DNA of 64,000 bases from Syntrophales bacterium (GCA_023228425.1 JALOBE010000006.1:43501-107500), one strand, 5' to 3'. Numbered from the stretch's first letter, positions 24,340-33,242 are shown. The notes: generated from the sequence alone by a model not told the origin. Translations and numbers: made by a program.

Positions 24340-24702
24340 CTATATCTCCACATTAAAACCGATAAGGTTCTTGGTATAATTTTTGTAAAAGGATTTCACA
24401 TCCATGGGTTCCGTCCTCAGGCCCGGCGGATATTCAATAACCGCTTTCTTCGGGACGCCCCGCGCCTGCCTCATCCGTACCAGCATGTCAGCCACGTGAA
24501 CGGTCCAGTCGTCGGGAATCATGATGATCCCCACCGACCGGTCCTGGAGAAACGTTTCAAAGCCGATCCGGATTTTTTCTCGAAGATCCACGCCGCTGTC
24601 TTCCTCCACACGGCAGTACTTGCCGACTCCGGCCAGCCTCATGAGTGATGTCTGGTCATCGGTGCCGATTATCGCTATTTCCAGATCCTGCAGTATTCTC
24701 AT
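24340..24702 (-). CDS. ntpF: V-type ATPase subunit F
   Basis: Subunit F binds the D shaft and regulates coupling. The 120-residue protein has the family start (LEIAIIGTDDQTSLMRLAGV) and the GIIMIPDDW strand near residue 60, with a proline-containing segment (VIEYPPG) before the C-terminal helix. It overlaps the subunit C stop by four bases. An 81-base gap without clear features separates it from subunit A. Confidence 0.92.
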   Translation of the reverse strand: MRILQDLEIAIIGTDDQTSLMRLAGVGKYCRVEEDSGVDLREKIRIGFETFLQDRSVGIIMIPDDWTVHVADMLVRMRQARGVPKKAVIEYPPGLRTEPMDVKSFYKNYTKNLIGFNVEI

Positions 24703-25739
24703 GATAGCATCACCAGATAGTCGCGTGTTTCTGACGGTTCCACGCCGTCATTGACTGTTTTCAGAAGCAGCCGCACGTTGCGTATTTCGAGTTCCTTGAG
24801 CAGGAAGTACCACAACAGGTTGCAGGGAGAAAGTACCCTCGGAGACAGCAGATCCTGCAGGACCTTGTATTTGTGTTTCTCGACAACGCGGTCCACGGCA
24901 TCTATCATCCCCGTTTTATCGTAGAGTTTGACAAGTTCCTGGGCCGCCAGCTCGTAATCGGTTCCTTCGAGGTGTGCTGTTATCTCCAGCGGTTTCACCG
25001 TAAGAAGCTCACGGAGGGTCGCCTCGGGAAATGCCTGCCCGCCGAGAAGAAAAAACTCGCTGGACGTATCCGTTTTCCTGAAGGAGGACCGGAAGAGAAG
25101 AGACAGATTGGTGCTGTCAATGATGGTGATCAGCGCCGTCGCCAGAATAGCCCCGTCGATCATATCTGAAACCGCATGCAACAGGTGATTGAAATACCTG
25201 TTGTCGATCCCGGCTTCACCGTCAATGAGGGAGCGGCGGTCCAGATCCCTGATGCCTTCAAGAACATCGCCATAGTCAATGAAGTCTGCCTTGACAAGAA
25301 CCTCGTTAATGTCCCTGACAGTTTCAGCCATCATGAGTTCATCGAGGTAGCCCAGCTCATAGATGTCACCCATGGGAACGGGAGGAGGCAGTTCCTTGCC
25401 GGTTACTTTCCTGAGGGCGATTTTCACGTTCAACAGGTCATACTTCCTGAGGTACAGGTCCATCAGCAGGGCCATGTCACGGGGCAACCTGAATGCCGCG
25501 AGGCGGTTTCGGCAAAAACGCAAATAATCCCACAGCGCCTCGTCGAGTTCGTCGATCCTGTTCACGGGCTGTTCCCAGAGGTGGTCGCCGATGTCGGTAC
25601 TCCTGATGGTTTCGATGGCTTCCCGTACCGTCGAGGTCCGCTGGAGCATGCCCTCCACGTGATCCGACGTTACACAGCGTGCTTCCTCGCCCTTGAGATA
25701 GGCTGAAGCAAAGGAATAGGAAGGGCTGACAAGCTTCAA
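24699..25739 (-). CDS. ntpC: V-type ATPase subunit C
   Basis: Subunit C (also called d) is the socket joining the central shaft to the membrane ring. The 346-residue protein is mostly helical and starts YSFASAYLKGEEAR. It contains the DLLNVKIALR and ISRRS-like repeats of the family (DYGDVLEGIRD, DNRYFNHLL) and ends with LKELEIRNVRLLLKTV. It appears to start with TTG at 25739, with GGAG ten bases upstream and 6 bases after the subunit E stop; no better in-frame start exists nearby. Confidence 0.93.
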   Translation of the reverse strand: MKLVSPSYSFASAYLKGEEARCVTSDHVEGMLQRTSTVREAIETIRSTDIGDHLWEQPVNRIDELDEALWDYLRFCRNRLAAFRLPRDMALLMDLYLRKYDLLNVKIALRKVTGKELPPPVPMGDIYELGYLDELMMAETVRDINEVLVKADFIDYGDVLEGIRDLDRRSLIDGEAGIDNRYFNHLLHAVSDMIDGAILATALITIIDSTNLSLLFRSSFRKTDTSSEFFLLGGQAFPEATLRELLTVKPLEITAHLEGTDYELAAQELVKLYDKTGMIDAVDRVVEKHKYKVLQDLLSPRVLSPCNLLWYFLLKELEIRNVRLLLKTVNDGVEPSETRDYLVMLS

Positions 25740-25745
25740 TGGTTT

Positions 25746-26333
25746 TCAGCTCCCGAAAAGTGTCTGCCCGATTTCAGGCAGTATTTTGGGTATCAGCATC
25801 TCCAGCCTTCGTTCGAAGCTGTTGTCGATGCTGATCATACCGTCGGTCGTTTCGGCTATGATGCCGCCGAGCATGTCTTTTTCGTATATATCCGCGACTT
25901 GTTTTTTGAGGGCATCGTCCGAGCGGACGACGTTCAGGATGGTTTCACGATCCCTGGGAGCTACGAAGAGTTGTATTTCCCCATCACTTTCAAAGGCATC
26001 AACAATTTCCTTGAGAAGTATTCTCGCCTCGGCGGCGCTCAGAATACTCTTTTCAAGCTCGTCGCGCACCCGGGCAATGATTGTATTTATGACATCGTCT
26101 TTCTCCCGTAAAACCGTCTGTCGTTCTTTCAGGGTCGACTGGGCGAGGATTTTTGCCGCTTCCCGCCTGGCCCCGGCAATTCGCTTCTGTTTTTCTTCCT
26201 CGAGGAGTTTTTTTTTCTGATCTCGGGCCTGCTCAAGTATGGCGCTCGCCCTGTTCTGAGCTTCCGCAACAATCCGTTCGGCTTCATCGCGCGCCTTTTT
26301 GAGGATAGCTTCCCGTATTTCTTTCGTTTCCAT
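25746..26333 (-). CDS. ntpE: V-type ATPase peripheral-stalk subunit E
   Basis: Subunit E forms the outer stalk that holds the head against rotation. The 195-residue protein has a long N-terminal coiled coil (about residues 10-110, KKARDEAERIVAEAQNRASAI) and a C-terminal globular domain with the conserved GGIIAETTDGMISIDNSFERRLE segment. AGGTG precedes the ATG at 26333 by six bases; GTG at 26342 is a less likely start. A G/H partner subunit is encoded at the far end of the operon. Confidence 0.92.
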   Translation of the reverse strand: METKEIREAILKKARDEAERIVAEAQNRASAILEQARDQKKKLLEEEKQKRIAGARREAAKILAQSTLKERQTVLREKDDVINTIIARVRDELEKSILSAAEARILLKEIVDAFESDGEIQLFVAPRDRETILNVVRSDDALKKQVADIYEKDMLGGIIAETTDGMISIDNSFERRLEMLIPKILPEIGQTLFGS

Positions 26334-26358
26334 GAGTATCACCTTTACGTATCTGTAA

Positions 26359-26829
26359 TTACATGAGTCCCAGCAGGCTCAGGGCCATGATGCTGAAAAC
26401 GAGCCCGAGAACACCGAGAAGTTCGACAAAGACGGCAAGCATCAGGGAAACCGTCAGGATTCTTCCCCGCGTCTTGGGTAGCAGGGCGATTCCCGAGGCG
26501 CAGACGGAACCCTGGAACATGGCTGAGAAGGCCTGTGCCAGTCCGCCCATTATGCCGATGCCGAGAACGGCAAATCCGGCGCCGATTGCCGCATCGGCCA
26601 GATTTGGAATGACAACGGTAAGTATGATGATGAGGATGATAAGACCGTAGAAACTCTGGGTCATGGGCAGCGAAGCCAGGACGATGACGTTCCTGAGCTG
26701 CCCGGGATCTTCCGACAAGGTAGCCGTTCCGGATGATGCCGCGTTGCCAATACCTATTGACGATCCCGCAAGACCGCCCCCCAGCGCCATGGCGCCTCCA
26801 AAAATAGCCAAACCCTCAATCAAAGTCAT
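26359..26829 (-). CDS. ntpK: V-type ATPase membrane rotor subunit K (proteolipid), with sodium-binding residues
   Basis: Subunit K forms the membrane rotor ring. The 156-residue protein has four membrane helices arranged as two related hairpins. In the Na+-transporting ATPase of Enterococcus hirae the ion is held by Leu61, Thr64, Gln65, Gln110 and Glu139. Here the matching residues are all present: L54 P55 M56 T57 Q58 in the second helix, Gln106 in AMFQG, and Glu136 in FVELLGVLG. Only one carboxylate per four helices is present, as in V-type rings. I chose the ATG at 26829 because GAGGTG precedes it by eight bases. Confidence 0.95.
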   Translation of the reverse strand: MTLIEGLAIFGGAMALGGGLAGSSIGIGNAASSGTATLSEDPGQLRNVIVLASLPMTQSFYGLIILIIILTVVIPNLADAAIGAGFAVLGIGIMGGLAQAFSAMFQGSVCASGIALLPKTRGRILTVSLMLAVFVELLGVLGLVFSIMALSLLGLM

Positions 26830-26852
26830 TGTCGTACACCTCTCCTTCAAGG

Positions 26853-28853
26853 TTATTTGCCCAGAACGACCTCTCGACGAAATCTCATGTGAAACGGCGT
26901 ATACTCCCGTCCTCCCCCCTCGTAAAACTTGAGGAGGTATTCTACGAAGCAGAGCCTGAGCGAATGTATGAATGAGGCCAGGCTGCTCAACAGCATATTT
27001 AACACGTGAAACATGATGAGCAGAACCATGCAGACAAGAAAACCCGCCGCCTTGCCGGGGAATCCGGGAATCACGGCGATCGCTATTTCAGCGACCCATC
27101 CCGAAAGAAGATTGAAGGATGACGCCAGGTACGAGGTGGCGAGCCCCACTCCGGCGAGCCGGGAGTAGGACATGATGTCCCCCAGGACACCCGTGAGATC
27201 GAAGATCCAGAAAAGGGAACCAAGCGCCCCCATGGACATGAAGGAACCGATGATAAGGAGTACGATCCCGAAGAGTATGACATACAGGAAGGCGGCATAG
27301 GCCGCGGCATCGACGGGGATGATGGGGATCTTGAACAGAACAAAAACAATGTAGGGGATGCCGAAAATCTGAACCAAGAACAGCCCGATTTTATTAATAA
27401 TAGTTCCCCGATCCCTCTCTTTTGCCGCCCGTATCAGCCCCAGCACGTGGGCTATGTTGAGGTGCACTACTCCGATGACCAGTGCGAGAATGATAAAAAA
27501 TATGGGGTTCGACAGAACGTTCTGAACCGTCAGGATCACCGCCAGGGACGCGAGGTCGATTCCGAAAAATTTCTGTGGGAAATCACCCAGGTATGCCCCG
27601 GAAAGGATGCTGAACACAGCCGTGACGGTACCGCATATGTACAGCACTCTCCTGAAGAGTCTCGTCCCCTCCGAATCAGGGTCTTCCGCGATCTTGTCAA
27701 GGACAAAACGGGCCATGAGCAGCAAACCCAGGGCGTACACCAGATCGCACAGCATGATGCCGAAGAAGAACGCGAAGAAATAGGCAACACTGGGGGTGGG
27801 ATCCCAATCACCGTAGCGGGGGAGGCTGAAAAGGCGGATAATTACTTCAAAAGGCTGAATTCCCTTTATGTTTTTGAGTTTCGTGGGCGGTCTGTCGACG
27901 GCGACAGGCCGGATCATCTCCACAAAAACAGTGTCCACAGCCTCCTTGAGATCCCGCTCAATCGTTCCTGCCGCATATTCGGGGATCCAGCCCTCGACGA
28001 GGCTGACGTATTGTGCCTCGGCCGCCTGGAGAAGGACCGTATACCGTCCGAACCCGGCCAGAAGTATCTCTCTGAAGAGAGCTATGTTTTCCAGTTCACC
28101 GCTGATCCCCTCCCGAATTTCGTTCTGGAGCCGTTCCGATTCTTCGAGCTTCCCGGCAATGTCACGGCGGTTCTGAACGATGAATTCCGACAGGGGGAGA
28201 TCATGATCCGGTATGTCGAGAACGCTTATACCCAGGTCTTTTATTACCTGCTCCACCTGTTTCCCGGAATCGGCCCCGGTTATGAAAAAACACACCACCA
28301 TGCCGTCTTCGGTCGACGGGGAAACATTCTGAAGCAGCTGTCCACCGACTTTGTCATTGAAGATCCTGAAGGTTTCATCTGTGAGAACGATAACGTTACT
28401 GAACAGGAAATCGCCGGAATAGTGAAGATCCTTGACGACGGGGTTGATTTCCTCTGCCAGCCGGCTCAGGTACCTGTCAAGCAATTCGGAACGATTGAGT
28501 TCTTCCCTCTGCAGGTTATATTTTTTGATCACCCGCGACAGGGACTGATGAAGCTTACCTACGGCGTCGATGACATGGGGCAGGGTGTCCCGGGTTCCCG
28601 CGTCGCCCACGTAGACTGTCCGGGGTTCCGGAAGATACGAGATGATATCGTCGAGGAGATTGATGGATTCACGTATGCGGCGCCGTTCGTTTTCGATGCG
28701 CTCGCGATCAACGGGACCCAGGTCGGAGGCTTCTTCGATATGAAGAACACCCAAGTCCTGGAGTCTTTCTAGGGTTTGTTGTGATTGGTCTTTAATGGCT
28801 ATTACCCTGACCCGCATCATGGGTTCAGGAGTGTTAATGAAAATTGCTGACAT
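26853..28853 (-). CDS. ntpI: V-type ATPase subunit I (subunit a)
   Basis: Subunit I anchors the stalks and provides the stator ion path. The 666-residue protein has a cytoplasmic N-terminal half with two coiled-coil stretches (about residues 20-130 and 205-260) and a C-terminal half with seven to eight membrane helices. Conserved membrane motifs include GDIMSYSRLAGVGLATSYLA (containing the essential Arg region), GVLGLIRA-like segments and the C-terminal FHMRF. GGGGAG precedes the ATG at 28853 by nine bases. It is the first gene of the operon. Confidence 0.95.
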   Translation of the reverse strand: MSAIFINTPEPMMRVRVIAIKDQSQQTLERLQDLGVLHIEEASDLGPVDRERIENERRRIRESINLLDDIISYLPEPRTVYVGDAGTRDTLPHVIDAVGKLHQSLSRVIKKYNLQREELNRSELLDRYLSRLAEEINPVVKDLHYSGDFLFSNVIVLTDETFRIFNDKVGGQLLQNVSPSTEDGMVVCFFITGADSGKQVEQVIKDLGISVLDIPDHDLPLSEFIVQNRRDIAGKLEESERLQNEIREGISGELENIALFREILLAGFGRYTVLLQAAEAQYVSLVEGWIPEYAAGTIERDLKEAVDTVFVEMIRPVAVDRPPTKLKNIKGIQPFEVIIRLFSLPRYGDWDPTPSVAYFFAFFFGIMLCDLVYALGLLLMARFVLDKIAEDPDSEGTRLFRRVLYICGTVTAVFSILSGAYLGDFPQKFFGIDLASLAVILTVQNVLSNPIFFIILALVIGVVHLNIAHVLGLIRAAKERDRGTIINKIGLFLVQIFGIPYIVFVLFKIPIIPVDAAAYAAFLYVILFGIVLLIIGSFMSMGALGSLFWIFDLTGVLGDIMSYSRLAGVGLATSYLASSFNLLSGWVAEIAIAVIPGFPGKAAGFLVCMVLLIMFHVLNMLLSSLASFIHSLRLCFVEYLLKFYEGGGREYTPFHMRFRREVVLGK

Positions 28854-29090
28854 AAGACTGGACTCCCCAATGCCGCTAGAGACATATTCAGGAAACCCTC
28901 TGGTTTCCTTTCAGCATCTGCCACAAAAATCTATGAGAGGCTCAAGCAACGTTCCGTTTGAATGTGCGAATCAGGTCTTTTGAAACATTACGCTTCCAGA
29001 AGCATGGTGCATTTCTGGAGAGCTTTCGGTTCAAAGAACGAGAGAAGGAGGCTTTTTACCAAGTCAGCCTATGAAAAAAAAGAAATGCCA
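28854..29090 (-). promoter_or_regulatory. Long untranslated leader of the V-ATPase operon
   Basis: If transcription starts from the promoter at 29096-29123, the leader is about 235 bases. It holds a perfect 7-base hairpin GGAAACC/GGTTTCC (28891-28908) and a 6-base CCAGAA/TTCTGG stem (about 28996-29020). I do not recognise a known riboswitch. No gene is seen between 28854 and 29315. Confidence 0.4.
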
Positions 29091-29095
29091 CTATA

Positions 29096-29123
29096 GTTTT
29101 AATATAAAGTTTATAAAAGTCAA
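29096..29123 (-). promoter_or_regulatory. Probable promoter of the V-ATPase operon
   Basis: On the minus strand TTGACT (five of six) is followed after 16 bases by TAAAAC (four of six). The site sits in the most AT-rich stretch of the window (about 29075-29150), unlike the GC-rich surroundings. Confidence 0.45.
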
Positions 29124-29315
29124 GTATTTTCGAAAAAAATGAAAAAATCTCGGCGGAGGCACCATTTATATCAGTAATTCTGATGCTATACCCGCGGTCA
29201 CAGGCCTGCTGCAACCCCACCGGCCCACAGGGTGATGATGCTATATTCTTTGCTGATGGACCCCGTTTCTGCTATAAGGCAGCATAACCCGCCACGGTTC
29301 ACAGGAGAGTGCCGA

Positions 29316-30125
29316 GTGGAGGAAAAAAAAGATACCCGCCTGTTTCTGCACCTGAAAAAATGGCTTGAGAAGGCGGCTCTGGATTACGGAATGATCGAAA
29401 AAGGGGACCGTGTACTGGTCGGTGTTTCGGGCGGAAGGGACAGCCTGGTCCTGCTGGACCTTCTGTCCACGCCCATGCTGCACCTGCCGCCCTTCGAAAT
29501 CGCCGCTGTTCACATAGATCTGGGCTTCGATCCGGATTACAGGGGATGCACCCGGGTGGAACGGATGTTTCAGGAGCGCGGGCTGGAGTTCATCATCAGA
29601 AAAACAGATATAGGGATCACCGCCCACAGTGACGTGAACCGGAAAAATCCTTGTTTTCTATGCTCACGCCTGCGCAGAAAAGAAATATTTACCGCCGCTG
29701 AGGAGTTGGGATGCAATAAAATCGCTTTCGGGCACCACAAGGATGATATTATCGAGACGCTCCTTATTAACATGTTCTATGGCAGGGAAATCAGCACGAT
29801 GGTACCGGCACTGTCACTCTTCAGGGGGAAATATCACCTGATACGCCCCCTGGCCTGCCTGGACGAGGTCACGGTGAAACGCTATGCCGCCGAACGCGGT
29901 TTTCCCCACATAAAGAATGCCTGTCCCACGGAGCCCTCGTCCCGGCGGGCCTATATCAAGGATCTTCTGAAGGAACTCGAGAAAGATAACAAAGACATAC
30001 GCAATAACATCGTGACATCCATGAGCCACGTAAAACCCGATTACCTCTTCAGAAGAACAACCTCTGAACCGCGTGGCGATCGGAAAAAAAAGGCGGAACT
30101 GTCCGGCACCGGTGAGATGGAATGA
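29316..30125 (+). CDS. ttcA: TtcA-like tRNA 2-thiocytidine biosynthesis protein
   Basis: TtcA thiolates cytidine 32 of some tRNAs using a PP-loop ATPase site and an iron-sulfur cluster. The roughly 269-residue protein has the PP-loop SGGRDS (about residue 37) and CFLCSRLRRKE, which matches the CSLCSRLRR motif of TtcA. It also has FGHHKDDIIETLLINMFYG and a third Cys in NACPTEPSS. I chose GTG at 29316 with AGGAGAG just upstream; longer starts give an unrelated N-terminus. Its stop overlaps smpB by four bases. It is somewhat shorter than E. coli TtcA, so a related PP-loop tRNA enzyme is possible. Confidence 0.82.
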   Translation: MEEKKDTRLFLHLKKWLEKAALDYGMIEKGDRVLVGVSGGRDSLVLLDLLSTPMLHLPPFEIAAVHIDLGFDPDYRGCTRVERMFQERGLEFIIRKTDIGITAHSDVNRKNPCFLCSRLRRKEIFTAAEELGCNKIAFGHHKDDIIETLLINMFYGREISTMVPALSLFRGKYHLIRPLACLDEVTVKRYAAERGFPHIKNACPTEPSSRRAYIKDLLKELEKDNKDIRNNIVTSMSHVKPDYLFRRTTSEPRGDRKKKAELSGTGEME

Positions 30126-30598
30126 CAAAGAAGAGGGACAGAACCGGCGAAAAGCCGATATGCCGCAACAAACGTGCCTATGTCGACTATGCCATAGGCG
30201 ATGTCTTCGAAGCCGGCATTGTCCTGGTGGGAACAGAAGTGAAATCACTCCGGGAGGGAAGGGCCAATCTCAAGGACAGTTACGGAACCATAAGAAACGG
30301 TGAGGTGTACCTCGAGGGCATGCATATAAGTCCCTACATCCACGGGAACCGATTCAACCACGATCCGCTCAGAACCCGGAAACTCCTGCTGCACAAACGG
30401 GAAATAAGGCGACTCTACGGGAAGTTTCAGGAGAAGGGGTTGACCCTGGTGCCCATACGGGCCTATTTCAGAAATGGAAAGGTAAAAATCGAGATCGGGA
30501 TCGGCAGGGGCAAAAAACTCTACGACAAGCGGGAAGACCTCAAGAGAAAAACGGACCGCAGAGAGATGGAGCGGGCCATAAAAGAACGGCACCGCTGA
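30122..30598 (+). CDS. smpB: SsrA-binding protein SmpB
   Basis: SmpB binds tmRNA and brings it to stalled ribosomes. The 158-residue protein has the family core (NKRAYVDYAIGDVFEAGIVLVGTEVKSLREG), IKDSYGTI-like LKDSYGTIRNGEVYLEGMHISPY and the basic C-terminal tail (GRGKKLYDKREDLKRKTDRREMERA) that enters the mRNA channel. It overlaps ttcA by four bases. The ssrA gene, sometimes next to smpB, is not recognisable downstream. Confidence 0.97.
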   Translation: MTKKRDRTGEKPICRNKRAYVDYAIGDVFEAGIVLVGTEVKSLREGRANLKDSYGTIRNGEVYLEGMHISPYIHGNRFNHDPLRTRKLLLHKREIRRLYGKFQEKGLTLVPIRAYFRNGKVKIEIGIGRGKKLYDKREDLKRKTDRREMERAIKERHR

Positions 30599-30867
30599 GG
30601 GACACAAACCCGTTGCCTCATACATACATGTTACTCAGAGCGAGACGATCTTTTTGAGTTTAGTCGGTCCTGAAAATTATTCTATCTATATAATATAACT
30701 TGATATATGTTTGTTTTTGTGCCATATATTTTTGCAAGAGTTCACCAAGAAAACCAAAGAAAGCTTGCAAATGATACCCATGAAACCAAAGCGACCACCC
30801 CAGCACAATCGGCAAGAAGACTTGTTCCGATCGGAGCTTTCACGGGCCATAAACAGGAGTTTCGGAG

Positions 30868-31023
30868 TTAATGACGGCACAGCGCCGCAAGTACCTCTTT
30901 CTTCCGGTGCGGCAGCCCGCCGCGCACCTTGGTGCGCATTGCCGACAACTCGTGACGAATCGTATCCAGTTTGCTCTGAAGGGCATACTGATGCCAGCGC
31001 GCCGTCGCCGGATTGCCGTTCTT
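30868..31023 (-). pseudogene. Short coding-like remnant (possible transposase fragment)
   Basis: A 51-codon frame with coding-like composition (it contains WHQYALQSKLDTIRHELS and ends VLAALCRH before TAA) follows directly after a stop in the same frame, with no start codon. It looks like a fragment of a helical protein. I cannot name its source; transposase is only a guess from the flanking decay. The gap 30599-31128 holds this, the tRNA-like segment below, an AT-rich stretch (30680-30735) and no intact gene. Confidence 0.25.
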
Positions 31024-31044
31024 TCATACCACCCATGTCTTGTT

Positions 31045-31104
31045 TGGCACCTGGTGCGGGAACCGAACCCGCACAGAACGAACTCCCGGGGATTTCAAGC
31101 TTCC
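31045..31104 (-). other. tRNA-Ser-like 3' fragment ending in CCA
   Basis: Read on the minus strand the segment has a CTTGAAA loop like the anticodon loop of tRNA-Ser(UGA) and a spacer where the long variable arm would lie. A T-arm GCGGG-TTCGGTT-CCCGC follows, then seven bases, a G discriminator and CCA. The anticodon stem does not pair well, the invariant A58 of the T-loop is G, and no matching 5' acceptor half is found. It therefore looks like a decayed fragment and not a working tRNA. Confidence 0.35.
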
Positions 31105-31128
31105 ACAGGACGACCCCCGCGGCGGGGA

Positions 31129-32031
31129 TCACATCTCGGCGCGCCTCACGAACTCGTTCCAGCGCTTGTCCACCCAGGCCTGTATCTGGTTGAGCTGTTC
31201 GATGCTCATCTTTCTGAACCGTCCCTGCCGTTCCACGTATTGAATGATGGGCGTTCTCTTCCCCTTTTCCGCCAGGGTCTTGCTTCGCCCCGTGAAGCGG
31301 AGCTTGCCCTCCTCGATTTCCAGCAGCGGGAAGATGCCCGTTTCAACGGCCATCCTGCCGACTCTGACGGTGTCTTTCGACGGGTAGCCCCACCCGGGAG
31401 GGCAGGGAGTATCGATCTGAATGTAGCGGGTTCCCTTGATGCGACCGGCCTTGACGAATTTATCGTACAGGTCGATGGGAAACGAGGGGGACACCGTGGC
31501 GATGTAGGGTATGTTGTGGGCCTCCATGATTTTGATGAAATCCTTCTTGTGGTCCCGCTTGGTGAGAATCGGTGTTGTGGTGGTGAGGGCCCCCATGGGG
31601 GTCGCTCCTGAGCGCTGGGTTCCGGTGTTCATGTAGGCTTCGTTGTCGTAGCAGGCGAAGATGAAATCCGTGTTGCGCTCGGCGGCGCCGCTCAGGGACT
31701 GGATGCCGATGTCGTAAGTGCCGCCGTCGCCGGACAGGGCGAGGACATTGACGTCGGGCCGGTTCATTGCCCTCAGGGCGGCCACGAGGCCTGCGGCGCA
31801 GGAGGCGTTGGCGGCAAAGGCGCTGTTCACGGCCGGTACGGTGACCGATGTCAACGGGTACAGTCCGTGCAGAACACAGAGGCAGCTCGGGGGAATGGCC
31901 ACGACGGTGTTCTCCCGAAGGGCCTTCAGTATATACCGGTAGGCCAGGGAAAGACCGCAGCCCTGGCACGCGCGGTTTCCGGGGAGTATGTACTCCCGTT
32001 CGTTGATTTTGAAAAAGTTTTCCTGAATCAT
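31129..32031 (-). CDS. porB: 2-oxoacid:ferredoxin oxidoreductase beta subunit (PorB-like)
   Basis: The beta subunit binds thiamine diphosphate and an iron-sulfur cluster in enzymes that convert 2-oxoacids such as pyruvate to acyl-CoA, CO2 and reduced ferredoxin. The 300-residue protein has RACQGCGL near its start (cluster ligands), the TPP motif LSGDGGTYDIG followed by CYDNEAYMNTG, and further Cys residues in PPSCLCV and DTPCPPGW. The size fits the four-subunit type. It overlaps porA by four bases. Pyruvate is the most likely substrate, but other 2-oxoacids cannot be excluded. Confidence 0.92.
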   Translation of the reverse strand: MIQENFFKINEREYILPGNRACQGCGLSLAYRYILKALRENTVVAIPPSCLCVLHGLYPLTSVTVPAVNSAFAANASCAAGLVAALRAMNRPDVNVLALSGDGGTYDIGIQSLSGAAERNTDFIFACYDNEAYMNTGTQRSGATPMGALTTTTPILTKRDHKKDFIKIMEAHNIPYIATVSPSFPIDLYDKFVKAGRIKGTRYIQIDTPCPPGWGYPSKDTVRVGRMAVETGIFPLLEIEEGKLRFTGRSKTLAEKGKRTPIIQYVERQGRFRKMSIEQLNQIQAWVDKRWNEFVRRAEM

Positions 32032-33242
32032 TCCTCTTCTCCCTGACAGTTGATCCATACCGTCCTGTTGGCGCGGTCTCCGGCGTTATATCGCTCGAGG
32101 GCGTCCGTGGAGGCCTCGAGGAGATCGTCGGTCGTGACGTCCCGGCCGCCGAGGCCCGCGATGAAATCAATTATCGGCGCGTCGATGCCTGACCCGTAGA
32201 GGGCCGCCTTGAGATCCGACGTGAGGCCCCCCTCGTAGCCGTAACTCAGACACTTTTCGAAGACCATGATGAAACGGGCCTGCTTAAGCGCCAGGGCAAG
32301 GGCTTCCCGGGGAAAGGGTCTGAAGGACCGGATCCCCACAACGCCCGCCTTGACTCCTCCGTTCCTGAGGAGGTCCGCGACCAGCGTCGTTTCGGCAGCG
32401 ATGGAACCCATGCCGGCCAGGATCACGTCGGCGTCTTCAGTCCGGTAGGACCAGATGAGGCCGCCGTAGTCACGGCCAAACTGTTCCCCAAAGTCCCTGT
32501 TGACTTCCGTTATGACTTCCTTGGCTCGTTCCAGGCTGTTTTGAAGCTTCCTGCGCATTTCCATGTAGCCGTCACAGAGAACGCCTTCATCGTTGTAACG
32601 ACGGTTGGGAAAGAAAACGGGGTTGATCGTCCGGGGCCGCTCGGGATCGAGAAAGGTGTGGGGACGGTAGGGCGGCAGGAACCGCTTCACATCGCCGGCT
32701 TCGGGGATTTCCACGGGCATCATGGTGTGGGACAGGGTAAAACCGTCGTAACAGACCATGACGGGGGCATAGATTTCCTCGGCGATGCGGTAGGCCTGGA
32801 CCACCGTGTCGATGATCTCCTGGTTGTTCCTGCAGTAAAGCTGAATCCATCCCGTGTCGCGCTGGGACATGGAGTCCTGCTGGTCGTTGAAAATGGACCA
32901 GGGAGCAGCCACGCCCCTGTTGACGCAGCACATGACGATGGGGAGCCGCGATCCCGCCGCCCAGTGCAGCTGTTCGTGCATGTAGAGAAGGCCGTTGGCG
33001 CTGGTGGCGGTGAAGGTACGCACTCCCGCCGTTGAGGCGGCGATGAGTACCGACAGGGCGGAATGCTCGCTTTCCACCCGTACGTACTCCGCTTTCAGCG
33101 TGCCGTTTTCGACGTATTCCGAAAGGAGTTCGGAGATCCTGGTTTGGGGCGTGATGGGGTAGGCCGCTACGACCTGCGGCTCGCAGAGGATGACGGCCAG
33201 GGCCGCCGCCTCGTTTCCCGTTATGATGCGCACCTTACTCAT
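32028..33242 (-). CDS. porA: 2-oxoacid:ferredoxin oxidoreductase alpha subunit (PorA-like)
   Basis: The alpha subunit contributes the pyrimidine side of the TPP site and the CoA-facing domain. The 404-residue protein begins ITGNEAAALAVILCEPQVVAAYPITPQT, the hallmark of PorA, and has ESEHSALSVLIAASTAGVRTFTATSANGL, WSIFNDQQDSMSQRDTGWIQ and VGIRSFRPFPREAL in order. It overlaps porD by eight bases and porB by four. Confidence 0.94.
   Translation of the reverse strand: MSKVRIITGNEAAALAVILCEPQVVAAYPITPQTRISELLSEYVENGTLKAEYVRVESEHSALSVLIAASTAGVRTFTATSANGLLYMHEQLHWAAGSRLPIVMCCVNRGVAAPWSIFNDQQDSMSQRDTGWIQLYCRNNQEIIDTVVQAYRIAEEIYAPVMVCYDGFTLSHTMMPVEIPEAGDVKRFLPPYRPHTFLDPERPRTINPVFFPNRRYNDEGVLCDGYMEMRRKLQNSLERAKEVITEVNRDFGEQFGRDYGGLIWSYRTEDADVILAGMGSIAAETTLVADLLRNGGVKAGVVGIRSFRPFPREALALALKQARFIMVFEKCLSYGYEGGLTSDLKAALYGSGIDAPIIDFIAGLGGRDVTTDDLLEASTDALERYNAGDRANRTVWINCQGEEE

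Noticed and set aside
27447..28772. A 441-codon open frame opposite ntpI
   Set aside because: It is an antisense shadow of subunit I, with no recognisable domains.
30599..31128. tmRNA (ssrA) next to smpB
   Set aside because: No tag-peptide frame resembling ANDxxxxALAA and no matching 5' and 3' acceptor halves were found on either strand.
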